64,000 nt of DNA from Lepidodermella squamata (lineage: Eukaryota > Gastrotricha). Shown here piece by piece: positions 1 through 11,092 of the stretch. How positions within the stretch are numbered: position 1 is the first letter of the stretch; each line of letters opens with the position of its first letter. The translations under genes were made by a program, and so were the position numbers. Below the pieces are notes generated by a model that was not told the origin of the DNA, did not search any database, and worked only from the letters and a program-made list of their open reading frames with translations. The stretch spans positions 1,054,001 through 1,118,000 of the forward strand of contig JBLDXI010000009.1 of the NCBI GenBank assembly GCA_047495785.1, read 5' to 3'.

Positions 1-304
1 TTATTGGAAGCGCGTTCAATCCCATTTCACTATGTTTCTACAATTTATTATTAATTAATTTTTAGTTCAATTTGTTGACTTGAAGACTTGAATTGTTTAC
101 GGAAAGATCTACAGAAAAATTCAAGGGCCCCATATTTAAAAGCTCTTTTAGCCGGATTGATATTTTAGAATTGCAGACATTGACTTAGGTTGAAGGCCGT
201 AGGCCGTCATGCAAATCTGTTGAATTAGATAGAACTCACGAATTACGGCAATACAGATGCTGATGTTTAACTGCTTTGCATGAATTTTTTGGGTAATTTT
301 TCAG
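1..304. other. No exon recognised; probably intron or 5' part of TRAPPC9
   Basis: I see no convincing coding exon here. A 3' splice site (a T-rich run ending in CAG at 302-304) opens the first TRAPPC9 exon I can support, so this stretch is probably intron, possibly holding a small 5' exon that I could not identify. It is AT-rich, with no repeat or RNA gene visible. Confidence 0.4.
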
Positions 305-3300
305 ATGAATCGGAATCTTACCTCAGCATGACGTTCACCGAGGAAACGATAATTATTACCAAAGATTTCGATGAAAAGTTGAAGTTGGCGTTGTCATCTT
401 TTCAAACTAACATCTCATCGTGGATCTCGGAGTTATTGGAGAAAAGGAAAATGGTTTCATTGGAGGATACGGCAACAATGGAGCGTATGCTTCGACTCGG
501 GATGAATGACGATAAGGTGGAACAAAAGCAAGTTTTAAAGTTGATAGTGGTTGAAATTACTGCTTGGGGGAAAATCAGCTATGTTTTTCGGAGACATTGC
601 GATATGAATAATGTGGGGACATTTATTTCAGGAAGCAGAGAAAAATGCTGGCTGGGAAATGGCTGAAAGTTCTCGGTGATTTATCACTGTTTGTTGGCAA
701 TTTAGCAGATGCTGAGCAGTACCTGCAGAGAGCAACTGAGCAGTTAAAAGGAACGTTGGATCCATGGCTTGCAGGTTTGCGGTTTTGTGGAAGAGTGCTT
801 GAAATCACCTTCAACCTTTAATCCTTTACAGGCGCCAAAGAATCTCTAGTAGCTGCTTCTTTAATGTCTGCTCTAAAATCTAAAACTCTACCGGATGCTT
901 GGCGTAATGATTGAATTGTAACAATTAATCACCGCTTGGTTTGCTTATTTTAGCCCCTAGTGGAGCGATCAGTAGCAAAATGTGGACCAATTGGACAAAC
1001 ACGTACGAAGAAGCGGTCAACATTTATCTGAACAACAGTTCTTGCAGCAGTCTCTATCTGGAGTCTTTACTTCGCATGGTTCATTTGCAATTGCTTGCCA
1101 ACAATAAGTGCAGCGCCGCTAAAGCTTTAGCAATATTTTGCAGCCACGAAATAACGGTCTCGCCTGGATCTTACATTCGGAACTTCCTTGAATATGATAA
1201 ATCTTCACGCTATTTGAAAGCCGCGAGAACGTTCGAAAGTTTTGGGTGGTATCGGAAAGCTGCCTTTTACTACAGAATGGCGGCAGTTCTACGCATCACA
1301 AATGTATCCGACTTATCCGAATGGGCCAATTGTCATCATTTGCTCATGAAAGCTGTGCGCGGATATGGGTTGGCCAGCTTCTCTAGCGGAGCCTCGCAAG
1401 CATCGACGAATGGATTCGTCCAGCTCCAAGCTCGCCTTCTCATGGACTTGTACTCGGCCGCGCTTGCCTTCAGAAACTATCCTCTAACGCTTCGCCATAT
1501 ATGCCACGTTCTGGATATTGGAGGACACACTCTTTACCCTTACCAGCTATCTCAAATTTTGAGCGATATGCGGAAACTCTCAAGTTATGGTGCTACTTTG
1601 GATTCGCCTTTGATAATTGATAAAGAGCTGGTTTTACTCCCGGTTGGTCCAGCGCCATTTCCTAAAATCACGTCAGTTTCATTTCACACCGAGACCCATG
1701 CGCGGTCTTCGTCAATTATTCGGCCTTCATCGGCAGAAACTGGAACTGCGATAAGAAGTTCTTTCATTTACTCACCATTCAGTCATCCAGATAAATCAGC
1801 GGCTGCTCAACCCATGTGGACGTGTTTGGACGAGGAAATAAAACTAGTCGTAGAATTCGAAAACACGTTCGTATTGCCCATCAAAGTCGATTCAGTGACA
1901 TTGATTGCATCTACTTCGTCTGATGGCATTGAATGCGTCCCAGTGACAGATCAAACGTTGTTCCCCGCTGATCCGCTTAGTTTGGAGCTTAGGTGTATTC
2001 CCCGATCACCTGGTTCTATAGTATTCACGGGTTGCCATATCACTATTTGTGGTGTCAGTCGGAAACTGAATTTCACAGGGTCTCCAAGTTGTGCTAGCAA
2101 GCTTGCAACGTCGCCTTCCAACTTCGAAATTCAAGTTTTACCTGTAAAATTACCATACCTTAGCGTGACGGGTGGCGATGCTGAAATCAACGTTTACTTG
2201 GGTGAGATTTTCGAAGCAAAACTGGAAGTTGTAAATAGAACTCAGTGCAAACCGAGTTATGTTGATGTGACTCTGAAAGGAGTGCCTGCAGCAGTGGAAA
2301 AAGCGCTGTCTCTCAACTTCATAAGTGATTCTTCATTGAATGTTCGACTCGATGGAACTATGCTACCGCTTCGTTACTCGTCGATTTTTGATGTGACAGC
2401 TAAATTCATTTATTCGTCGTCTGTGCTCGGCTCAGAAGTCAATGAGCGTCAAAAATATTTCAGATCTCTTTCATTCTCATTTCGAACCTCCGTCTCTGCG
2501 GCTATCTATGGCACTGTCGTCGGGATAGAGAGAAAAAATCGCCATGAGCTTGTTCTAGACATCAGATTTGAACACGCCAGTTCCACCTTCAATAATCAAG
2601 CAATTGAAATACAGCAGCGTGGAATCAGGGATTCTAGCAGATGTATCATACGCCCGGGTGAAAAGCGCCACGTACATTATCCTGTTAGTAACGACCTGCT
2701 TGTTTCTCATTTGCCGAGTAACTTGGAAAGTAACATTGCTGTTACTGACTGCCTCGATCTATCTTCCAGCGTTAAATTTGACTGGATTCTATTGGATGAA
2801 GCTGGTGATAGTTCTGGGCGAACGGGACTATGTTCCATTTTGGTTTGTGGCCAAGCTTTGATCTCACAACTTGACGTGCCACCTTTTGACACTGAGATAA
2901 CATGGTGGTCATCTAACAACAGCAATTTTGGTGGAAAATTTGAAGCAGTGAACAAATACGGTAAACTCTAATATAATGCTTTAATAACGTAATACCACCT
3001 TGAAATTTCCATCAGATTACGGCAAACCGATTCCATCAAGGCTCGCCGAACCTTTTACGATATCAATATCGATGCAGAGTTTCGATTGTTTTGCCACTGC
3101 TCGTCTTAGCGTTCAGCAGTCTCTGGAACGGAACGATGATTCCCGTTTTCACAGCCACATACCGTACATCATCTCAGGAGTCACTAATTCGCAAGCAGCT
3201 TGCGTTGAAAAGGACGACAGGATCAATTTTACATTTTGTGTGATACCTACAGCTACAGGAAGGCATCGTTTGTCTGTCAATGTGGTGACTATGAAAGGCA

Positions 3301-3344
3301 CCTGGGCCATCTGTCCAACAGTTTACATAAATTGTCTTGAGTAG
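305..3344 (+). CDS. TRAPPC9: TRAPPC9 / Trs120-like TRAPPII subunit (5' partial)
   Basis: TRAPPC9 is a scaffold subunit of the TRAPPII complex, a guanine-nucleotide exchange factor for Rab GTPases in Golgi and endosome traffic. Proposed exons are 305-539, 632-774, 832-903, 954-2960 and 3016-3344; from the split codon ending exon 1 they sum to 851 in-frame codons. The first three exons follow the family's helical segment before the TPR-like region (VLGDLSLFVG is close to the vertebrate HVGDL motif). The long exon carries helical repeats, then the hallmark SFIYSP stretch and the beta-rich segments containing FTGCHITICGVS. The protein ends in a beta-sandwich region, VYINCLE then a stop. The family is usually about 1100-1200 residues, so roughly the first 150-250 are missing, upstream of the window. 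The exon 1 donor (539/540) is weak and the least certain join. An AATAAA signal follows at 3367-3372. The neighbour ABHD4/5-like gene converges tail to tail. Confidence 0.85.
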
Positions 3345-3366
3345 TAGTGGTTGGTGTGGAAATCGT

Positions 3367-3372
3367 AATAAA
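3367..3372 (+). promoter_or_regulatory. Poly(A) signal of TRAPPC9
   Basis: A canonical AATAAA lies 22 nt after the TRAPPC9 stop codon. It is the only one close to the gene end, so the 3' UTR is probably very short. Confidence 0.5.
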
Positions 3373-3704
3373 CTCATTAATTTATGTAATTATTGTATGC
3401 GACAAGTTGCTGAATGCATTTTGAGGAACACTGAATGAACACAGCTCAATCGATGGCAGATATTCGGCAAAATGAATTCAGATTCTTCCTAGGGTTTGCC
3501 TCGGTATTGGTTCTTTTTTCAGATAAAAAAGTCCGCAATTTGCACAACATCGTTTTTCATTCAAAGTAATAAAAATATTGGCACAGGTGTTTCAACTATA
3601 GGCACTTGTGTCACGACCGGTATATTCTTGTCAAAGGTTCAAAAATGGAAACAAGTAAAATAGTAGGCAACATCAGCTATATATTTTAGGCATGCAAATG
3701 TCAT

Positions 3705-4873
3705 TCATTCACTTGAGATAATGTTTCTGACGATGTTATTGAATTGCTCAGGCTGCTCAACATACAAATGATGCCCAGCCTGGTCTACAACGTGGAAGGA
3801 CACGGCGGCAGCATTTTCATCAACATTATGAAAGGCAGCGCGGGCTTTCAGTATTTGAGCTCCAGTATTTGAGTCGACCCAACTGTCTGAACCTAATATA
3901 ATTGTCATTGGCACGCTACAAAAAAAGTAATTGAGGCATGAAAGGAAAAGCGCCAAAAGTAGCTAACCTAAGTGGAAGTTTGCCAATACTTCGGATCAAT
4001 GGATTCAATGGATACCCTACAACGAGTAAGACATAATGTAAAGTTTATAGAACGAGCCTTGAATTGGTTACCTCTGGGATCAACAAGATGCTTGAAAGCT
4101 ATTTCTCCAGATGGAAATTTGGCGTTACACAAATGAAGATATTTATAAATGATTGGGGCTGCCTCAGGACTTGGCGCATACTTGCGGCCAAGGTCTGGTC
4201 GAACGCTTTTTATAATTTTAGGGCCAAACGGTCCACAGGCTCGTAAAATTGAAAGCGGATTGAAAATGAACATGATGCGAATCACCATCCTGATGAACAT
4301 ATTTCTTTGAATGACGGTCTCTCCTCTCTCATTGCGCAGAGGCTCGGAAAAGCCCCATGGCTCAATCAGCACCAAATGCTAACAGGGAAAGAAGCATAAT
4401 TCTGAAGATAAGGTAGGCAAAAATATGAAATATGTTACCTTAACACGATCTGGATGTTTTAGGGTGTAATGGCTCCCCAAGAAGCCACCCAGACTATGAG
4501 CCAACAAATACATAGAATCGATTTTGACTTTCTCTCGCCATTGCTCAATAAATTCAGCCCAATCGTCAGCAGTGTTCTCGGCACTAATGCGGCCTCGACT
4601 GCTGTGCCCGAACCCAAGTAAATCTATCGCGAAAACAGGGCGGTCACAAGCGAGATCATCCAAATTTCTCATCCAGAGGGCACTTCCAGCTCCGAACCCA
4701 TGCACAAGGACGACAGGGGTTTTATTTTTTATGTGTTCGTTCAAAGTGATGGTCCAAATCATGCGACTAGGATCATTCAGCTCCACAAATCGAGAAGTGT
4801 ATGGCGTTTTAAGTTGCGCCAATAATATTTCTTCGCATTTGCTCAGTTCGGCATCTGCGCTGTTTGATGGCAT
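3705..4873 (-). CDS. ABHD4/ABHD5 (CGI-58)-like alpha/beta hydrolase
   Basis: Members of this family act on lysophospholipids or N-acyl phospholipids (ABHD4) or activate triglyceride lipase on lipid droplets (ABHD5). Exons on the minus strand are 4873-4439, 4378-4072, 4016-3968 and 3915-3705, giving 333 codons plus stop, exactly in frame. Visible family marks are VVLVHGFGAG (oxyanion region), DLLGFGHSSR, the elbow LLAHSLGGF, IEPWGF, the acid region GSDSWVDSNTG and the histidine in GHHLYVEQPEQF. ABHD5 proteins carry Asn at the nucleophile position and are catalytically dead. Here it is Ser, so this may be an active ABHD4-like enzyme, although the residue before the His-Ser pair is Ala rather than Gly. 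The HX4D acyltransferase-like motif reads HX4E. No signal peptide is visible. The start is the first ATG of the ORF, with little room upstream for another exon. Confidence 0.85.
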
Positions 4874-5142
4874 GTCAGGTTATGAGCAGTTGCAGATTCA
4901 ACACAATAATTGAATAAGCTCTACAATAGACGAAAGGATAAAATTGTCAACAGCTCAAAAGAAAAGCTCAATTGAATAATAAATATGAACATATTTTAGA
5001 TATGTAGATGGCTCAAGACTAAAATGAAGCAAAAGAATAGGACAACTTTTGGTTTCGAAAATCAATTTTCTGCTTGATCGGTGTGCTGAATTATCTCAAA
5101 TTTCACTTCAATAATGCGTAGAAAATCATGCAATATTCAACA

Positions 5143-6597
5143 TTAGAATCGCGAGAGACGGAATTCGCTCAGGTCGTACTTTTTATCAGGTTCCCCATCA
5201 GTAACGAACTCACATGCGATTTTTCCAATCAAGGGACCAGCCTTAAACCCATGGCCAGAGAAGCCCGCCAAAATGACAATATTCGAAAATTTGGGATGCC
5301 GATCGACAATCCAATTCTGATCTGGAGTTTTCGTATACATGCATCGCTCAACCACAGAAGGAATGCTACTGAGTGTTGGAAAGTGCTCCTTTAGGTAAGC
5401 TTCATATTTTTCTGATAAGCAGCTTTGACTAGGCTGATTTACATCTCTATCATCAGGCGTTGAGCATTTTTCGTTTGTTGACGGGTCGACAAGCTGAGGA
5501 CCAGAAAACAATGGGCGCTGTTTTGAACGATTCAATCAATTAATTCTTACTTTCATAAGACCGGGGTATTCCAGGCTGGGAAGTGCATATATCCCAGACG
5601 ATAAATCAATCAAACAAGGCATTGTTCCAGTTGTTTCGCTACTATTTGAAGAGAGCGCGTTTGACTTCCAGTAGCACACGGAGACGGCCTCTAACTGGTG
5701 TATTAAAAAGGTGAAAGGATAAGAAAAAAAACGTAATTTTCTAGTACATGAACAGGCAAGTCTATGCCCAGTTGATGCGTAAGAGGTCCTGACCATGGCC
5801 CAGCAGCAACAATAAGATTTTTACACTCGAATACGTGCCCAGTTGTAGCCGTCACCGTAATTATTTCTCCAGGTGCAATCGCAGAAACAGGGGTAGAGTC
5901 GACAAATTTACCACCGTATTTGAGATATAAATCCTAATGATGAAAAAAACTTGTATGAAGAATGGCTAGCGGTTATTCCTTACATATATTTTCCTGCAAC
6001 AGGCATCTGCTCGTAGCACTCCACCGTCGTGATCTAACAAACCGGTGTAGTCCCGAAAATTAACTTCAGGACCATACTTTGATGCCAATGCGTCTGCGTC
6101 GAGCAAAGAGTATTTGTATCCAAACTGGTCGTTTACCTTTGAGATATTGGTAATTTTCAGAGCAGGGTTACGCTCCAAATAAAGCAGTCCGACATTCCTG
6201 GGAAAAAGAGCACAGATCTAAATAAAGTGTGTGTATGACGAGTTACGAGGTAAACTTATAGATAATTCATAATATAGGACTTACTCGAAGAGCTTAGACT
6301 CCGTTTCTTTCTCGATCAGTTCCCATAGCTCGTAAGCATGCCGCATCAAATTGGAAATCCTTGCACTTTCATGATAGGCTTTTCTGGTTATTCGCGACAA
6401 ACCGTGCGAGCTGCCACGGGAATGAGGATAAGAAAATTGCTCCAATAAAAGCACCTTATGTTATTGGAATGAATATATTCATTGATCAATCAGAAATATT
6501 CTGAGCATTCATGTATCACCTTTTTCCCCTCCTTACTACAAAACATCGCACTAGAGAGGCCCATAACACCAGCGCCGATAACGATTACGTCATACAT
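5143..6597 (-). CDS. PIPOX-like sarcosine/pipecolate oxidase, copy A
   Basis: This is an FAD-dependent amine oxidase family member; the vertebrate enzyme oxidises sarcosine and L-pipecolate in peroxisomes. Six exons (6597-6520, 6454-6285, 6197-5984, 5933-5748, 5694-5551, 5517-5143) give 388 codons plus stop. The N-terminal Rossmann motif VIGAGVMG is at residues 7-13, with SRGSSHG following, GLLDHDGG in the substrate domain, and RCMYTKTPD near the C-terminus, which holds the cysteine expected to bind flavin covalently. GFSGHGFK follows. The protein stops at LSRF, so the C-terminal extension that carries the peroxisomal PTS1 tripeptide in vertebrates is absent and the location may be cytosolic. 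Intron 5 is only 33 nt. The gene starts 43 nt after ELP4 on the same strand, with a 3' splice site between them, suggesting it is the downstream gene of an operon. Copy B is at 14241-15767 in the opposite orientation. Confidence 0.9.
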
Positions 6598-6628
6598 GTC
6601 AGAAATAGCAAAGGGAACAGTTGGTCAG

Positions 6629-6658
6629 CCTAAAAAATTATCACCAAGATTCTTTATT
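6629..6658 (-). promoter_or_regulatory. ELP4/PIPOX-A junction: poly(A) signal and putative trans-splice acceptor
   Basis: Reading the minus strand, AATAAA (6658-6653) lies inside the last ELP4 codons, the TGA stop is at 6643-6641, and TTTTTTAG ends at 6630, so a mature 5' end would start at 6629, 31 nt before the PIPOX-A ATG. This order of poly(A) signal, short gap, T-rich 3' splice site and start codon is typical of nematode operon junctions. No cis donor for that acceptor exists in the gap. Confidence 0.5.
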
Positions 6659-7672
6659 GACCGCATCCAAAACACTGTTTTGCACACTAGTTGATCCACA
6701 CGACAGTTTTTCATGTTTACTTGTGGTGTCAGAATGATCAGGTGGTAAATGCAATCGCTCAAGAAGAATTAGATTTCGTCGCCGTTTCACCGCAAATTTA
6801 GTATCCTCCAGCAGATTAGGGTATGAGTTTGTAACGTTTGGGGTTCTGCTGATAGTTAGCAAGCCCAGATGGTCTTGAGCAAATAAAGCGTTATTGGGCA
6901 AAATGTTCCTCGACATTTGATCAAACGATAGCATTGACAGATAATAGTCTACAAGATTGGCTAACCGGGTAATAAGGCGAGGCTTGGTCGTGCCGCAATT
7001 CGCAATTGACATCATGCAAACCGCATTCGAGCAAGCGCTAGAAATGAGCGACTTGATAAGATAAACGAATTGACAGATTTCTGAAGGTGAGTCGTTTTTG
7101 ACATAATTGCAACATCCAACATCAACTAGAAGAATTCGGTAAGATTTATCTGCATCACTTGTCAACAAATTTCGAATGAGGGAAACGATTTCAACAATCT
7201 TCAACTGGGAGCTATCAATCTTAAGAGTACTTTCTTCAGATAAATGAGTGCATGGATGGTCAGAACTTGAAGCAGCACCGTTGACCTGAGGCAAATTCTC
7301 GTAGCGCCACGCTATTTTCATGTTTTCAGATGATTTATTCGAATTGCTCGCGTCATGCTCGGACATTGGATCGTCCACTTTTTCACTGGATAGCCGCGTG
7401 ATAGCTTGAATAGCTGAGCTCTTGCCGACTACTATCACTTTCTCGCCATTTGTCACTCCATTTTGAACAAAATTGAAGAGAAACGTCCGCGTGAGGTACG
7501 ACTCGTAATTGCAATCTTCTAGTAAACATAGGCTTCTATTGGCAAAGCCACCCGAGAGATAATAATCCAGCGTGTTCACTCCAGAGGAATATACGAAGTC
7601 TTTGCAAATTGTAGAATATTTTTGCGACACAGCTGTAGCAGCATCGGCTGAGCCCAGTTTTCGTAGGGGCAT
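6641..7672 (-). CDS. ELP4: Elongator complex protein 4
   Basis: ELP4 is one of three RecA-like subunits (ELP4, 5, 6) that form the ring of the Elongator complex, needed for wobble-uridine tRNA modification. This single-exon gene of 343 codons matches the family in order: SSGVNTLDYYLSGGF near residue 29 (the degenerate P-loop region), NGVTNGEKVIVVGKS, MKIAWRYENLP in the middle, the central strand VDVGCCNY, and the C-terminal LERLHLPPDHSDT. It is shorter than the human protein (about 420), mainly in loops. The lack of introns contrasts with its neighbours. It is followed 43 nt downstream by PIPOX-A, and an AATAAA overlaps its last codons. Confidence 0.9.
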   Translation of the reverse strand: MPLRKLGSADAATAVSQKYSTICKDFVYSSGVNTLDYYLSGGFANRSLCLLEDCNYESYLTRTFLFNFVQNGVTNGEKVIVVGKSSAIQAITRLSSEKVDDPMSEHDASNSNKSSENMKIAWRYENLPQVNGAASSSDHPCTHLSEESTLKIDSSQLKIVEIVSLIRNLLTSDADKSYRILLVDVGCCNYVKNDSPSEICQFVYLIKSLISSACSNAVCMMSIANCGTTKPRLITRLANLVDYYLSMLSFDQMSRNILPNNALFAQDHLGLLTISRTPNVTNSYPNLLEDTKFAVKRRRNLILLERLHLPPDHSDTTSKHEKLSCGSTSVQNSVLDAVNKESW

Positions 7673-9266
7673 TTAATTCAAATTTGTTAATTCTTTTAAC
7701 AACGATACTAACAACACATTAATTTTCAATTTTAGACTATATACATAATGTAAGAACACCAGCACCATAATCACACGAAAAAACGTGATTATTATTGTTA
7801 AAGTGCGCTTCATCACAATTGTTGGATAGTACCGATGAACCGATGTTGGATAGTACCGATGTACTATATCTACTATAACAGCAACATTGGGCGCTAAAAA
7901 CATGAGACCACTAATAAGCGAGATAGTAACATACATTAGCCATCAACCAACAGCCAACTATAGGATATAGGTAAGACGACAAATGAAAAGCAAATGCGAT
8001 TAGTTCAAGTACGAAATAAAGTGAAAAGTGAAAGGTAAGAGGTAAGAAAATATGAGCATGCGAATCCGTGGGCTAACTTACATATCCCACAAGAGTCAAA
8101 TGAGACAAATGCAATTCATTCCCCCACAAAAATAATCGTGCGAAATTTAACTCCGAATAAAAAGACTAGTGAAAGCCGCTGCATCTCCATCTACTAGACA
8201 GTAAGAAGTAAGATCCGAGATCCAAAGCATTCGCGTGAGCCGTGAGGCGTACTTGAGAGATGGGTAAAAACTGATCGCAAATTGAATTGAAAACGGCAAA
8301 CGCAGGCAACTCAATCGAAAAAGTTTCTTTTCACAACTTAAGCTCGTAGGCAATTAACGTCAGCTGTCAGATCGACTCATCTTAAGCCTTCAGCGATTAA
8401 AAGTGCAGCGTGTCCCACGGCGGACATATCAAAATCGTAAAAATCCAGTTCAAATTTCGAAACTTTTCCCGGGACAATTTTTCACATACAATTTTATTAT
8501 GATATTTGCGATTAACTTAATTAGTAATAATGATGTATATTATTTTGAAGCGACTTGGAACTAATATTATTCCCCTGAAATCTAGGTAGTCAAATCTAAA
8601 TCTACCCGGGATAACCCATACGGCGTATAGCTGCATAACGCTTGTTTTTTTCTGCTCCCTTCTCTGCTCTGTTTGAACGCTAGCTCGCGGAATCAATGAA
8701 TGATTCATTCACGACTGGTTCCATCCTGCAAAATACAATGTTTATACAATGAATTCCGCGATCTTTGTTTCATGAATAACGTACGATCTATTGTGGAATG
8801 ATTCTTGTGCTTGGAATGTCATGAAGCAAAAAGTATTAGTTATTAGTAGATCAAATTGTTCGAAGTCATGCAGGAAAAGTCAACATCGAAAGCATGAATC
8901 TTGAAATTAATTTGTTGTTTTGGCACTTCGAGACAATATGCTCTTGATGATATAATTGATATCCTTGTGTAAGCCTTAAGCCTGAACCGTGAATCGTGAT
9001 CGTGTATCACGTTTAGTTATTTATTAATGATTTATTTTGGTGTGCCATTGAAAAATTAAACTTTCGCCTCGTAGCTCCAAACCGTATCCTCCGTGCCGGG
9101 GATGACTAAATTATTCTTAGTCTCCAAACTTCAGATTCTAGCCGCTCTCGACCTAAGAATAGAGCGTCGTCTCAGAAATTTACGAGACCTTCATTTGTCA
9201 TTATTCTGTTCTTTTTACCTCATTTTTATTTTGCGTTAGGTTTCTATTGATTTTTCACGATTAACG
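7673..9266. other. Intergenic region between divergent ELP4 and DBNL genes
   Basis: About 1.6 kb between two divergently transcribed genes, so it should contain both promoters. I see no credible exon. A 17-bp direct repeat occurs at 7821-7837 and 7845-7861. The 87-codon minus-strand ORF over that repeat has no family features and I do not call it. Confidence 0.5.
7821..7861. repeat. Two-copy 17-bp tandem repeat (24-bp period)
   Basis: The 17-mer beginning GTTGGATAGTACC occurs at 7821-7837 and again at 7845-7861 with 7 nt between. It is a small local duplication of no obvious function. Confidence 0.7.
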
Positions 9267-11092
9267 ATGTCTGTAGGCGTAAACTTGTCTACACATGGCG
9301 CAGATATAAAGAAAACCATTGCAGATGTTATCAACGGGAAAGGAGATGAGTGGTTAGTTTCAATGAGAGAACAATCATGGCTTATCTGGTATCTCGTTCT
9401 CTATTTACAGGGCACTGTTGGGTTACGAAAATAATTACTCCGTTGTCAAAGTTGAGGCTAGCGGAAGTAAGTCGTTTTTTGCTCTTTATTGGCGAAATGA
9501 TGACGTTATGTTTCGCAGAAAATGGTATCGAGGAACTAATTAAAGAATTGAATCCTGCAAAAATTTTATATGGCTATTGCCGAGTCTCATCCGCAACGAC
9601 ACCAAGTGTTGTGAAGTTTGCGCTGATTCACTGGGTTGGTTTTGAAACGAAGATTGCTTTAGATTCTAAATTGCGTATCCATTTTCAGCAAGGTGAGGAT
9701 GTTCCGCACATTAAAAAGAGTCATGTTATGACTCACTTCAACGACATCGCCAGTCTATTCCGGCCAATACATCTCACAATTAACGCCAGAACTGAAGCTG
9801 ATATAGATTTATCTGGCATCACGCAGCGCGTCGCTGCTCTGTCTTTGACTTCAACGCCTTCGCAGAATGGCAGCACTAATGGCCAGAGCTCGAAATCTCC
9901 TGCTGAAGTATCGAACGGGGTATGCACGTAGCTTTCTTCTTTTATGGTTTATTAGATATATTGCTATTTTTCAATAGAAACATTCTGTTCAACGAAATGA
10001 TGTAATTGCTAAGCAGAAGGCCCCGACTGTAACTTGGCAACCAACTGGCAAAGTTTCTGCTGAAAAATGTAGATTTTTATTTATTGGAAGAACTCAGTAT
10101 TACTCAGCATATTGATTTAGCTAATACAGGCAATAGCCAAGTGTCAGTGGGCGTGAATCCCGAAGCAGCAGTAGCCGCTGAAAGATCGCGATGGGAACAG
10201 GAGCAGAAGGAGCTTGAGTCTGAAATGGAGGAACGCCGAAAGCAGTCCGAAATGGCTCGCCGTCAAAGAGCAGCCGAAGCCAAATCCTTGGTTTCTCATC
10301 GCAAAAATAATCCGAAAGCCGTTTTCGAGTCGATGGAGGCTGCAATCTCTGATTCATCTGCACCGAAACCAAAACCCATGCTTCAAGGGAAAGTTACTAC
10401 TGCAAGAAAATTGCGTGATTTTGGTGAAATGGTGGAGCGCACAGCATCATCCGAAAACTCATCTGGATTTGTATCGCCTGATAAGAATCTCCCGTCTGAG
10501 GACGAAAAGTTTGGGAGCGGCTATTCTATTCCACCATCAGAAGGTTACGAGGCAAGTTCTTCAATTTTGTGTTTCGAGCATGCTTAACGTTGCGTTTAGA
10601 ATGGCAATGGCGATCACAACGGAAGCCACTACGAAGAAAAAAATGGCGAGGCTCATGCCGACATCAATGCCAACGTGACATCCTCTGAAAACCGCCAATG
10701 CGAGTCTGATTTTTACGAAAATGGTAAAAGTAATGTTGATGCTTCAGTTAATGAAGAGGTACATAATCTTAACGGCAACGATATTAACGAGGCTAACGTG
10801 CCATCTCCATTGGATGAAAGTGAGTCGCAACTCGCATGCGGATAACGCCTGTATTCTCTTTCTATATTTAGATCAAAATGGCTCGTCAGCCGAATCTGCT
10901 GTTGTGCTGGAATACGTCCAAGCACTATATGATTATCAGGCAGCAGATGAAACTGAAATCACATTTGATCCTGGGGATGTTCTCGCCGTGACTGCCAAGT
11001 TTGATGCTGGTTGGTGGATTGGATTCAATCAGTCTAAAAATGATAACCGAGTGGGAATGTTTCCGGCAAATTATGTACAAGCAATGTCTTGA
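9267..11092 (+). CDS. DBNL: Drebrin-like protein (DBNL/Abp1): ADF-H and SH3 domains
   Basis: This actin-binding adaptor links F-actin to endocytic and signalling partners. Eight exons: 9267-9352, 9411-9466, 9519-9634, 9689-9919, 9978-10068, 10130-10551, 10600-10819 and 10872-11092, 480 codons plus stop. Residues 1 to about 130 form the ADF-homology domain ([36 protein letters not shown]). A Glu/Arg-rich coiled coil follows ([17 protein letters not shown]), then a Ser/Asn-rich acidic linker. The last 57 residues are an SH3 domain ([27 protein letters not shown]). The exon 6 acceptor could also be 9 nt upstream (10121), still in frame. Intron 6 starts with GC (GCAAGT at 10552), a GC-AG intron. 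Intron 3 (54 nt) is in frame without a stop, so its retention would add 18 residues; alignment to the family favours splicing. Confidence 0.9.
10552..10599 (+). other. GC-AG intron in DBNL
   Basis: The 48-nt interval starts GCAAGT and ends TTTAG. No GT donor at this place keeps the frame, whereas the GC donor joins codon GAG directly to AAT and restores the reading frame into the next exon. GCAAGT is the strong consensus for GC donors. Confidence 0.7.

Noticed and set aside
7673-7936. 87-codon minus-strand ORF directly upstream of ELP4
   Set aside because: No ATG context or family match; it contains the 17-bp tandem repeat, and ELP4 already has a good start codon.
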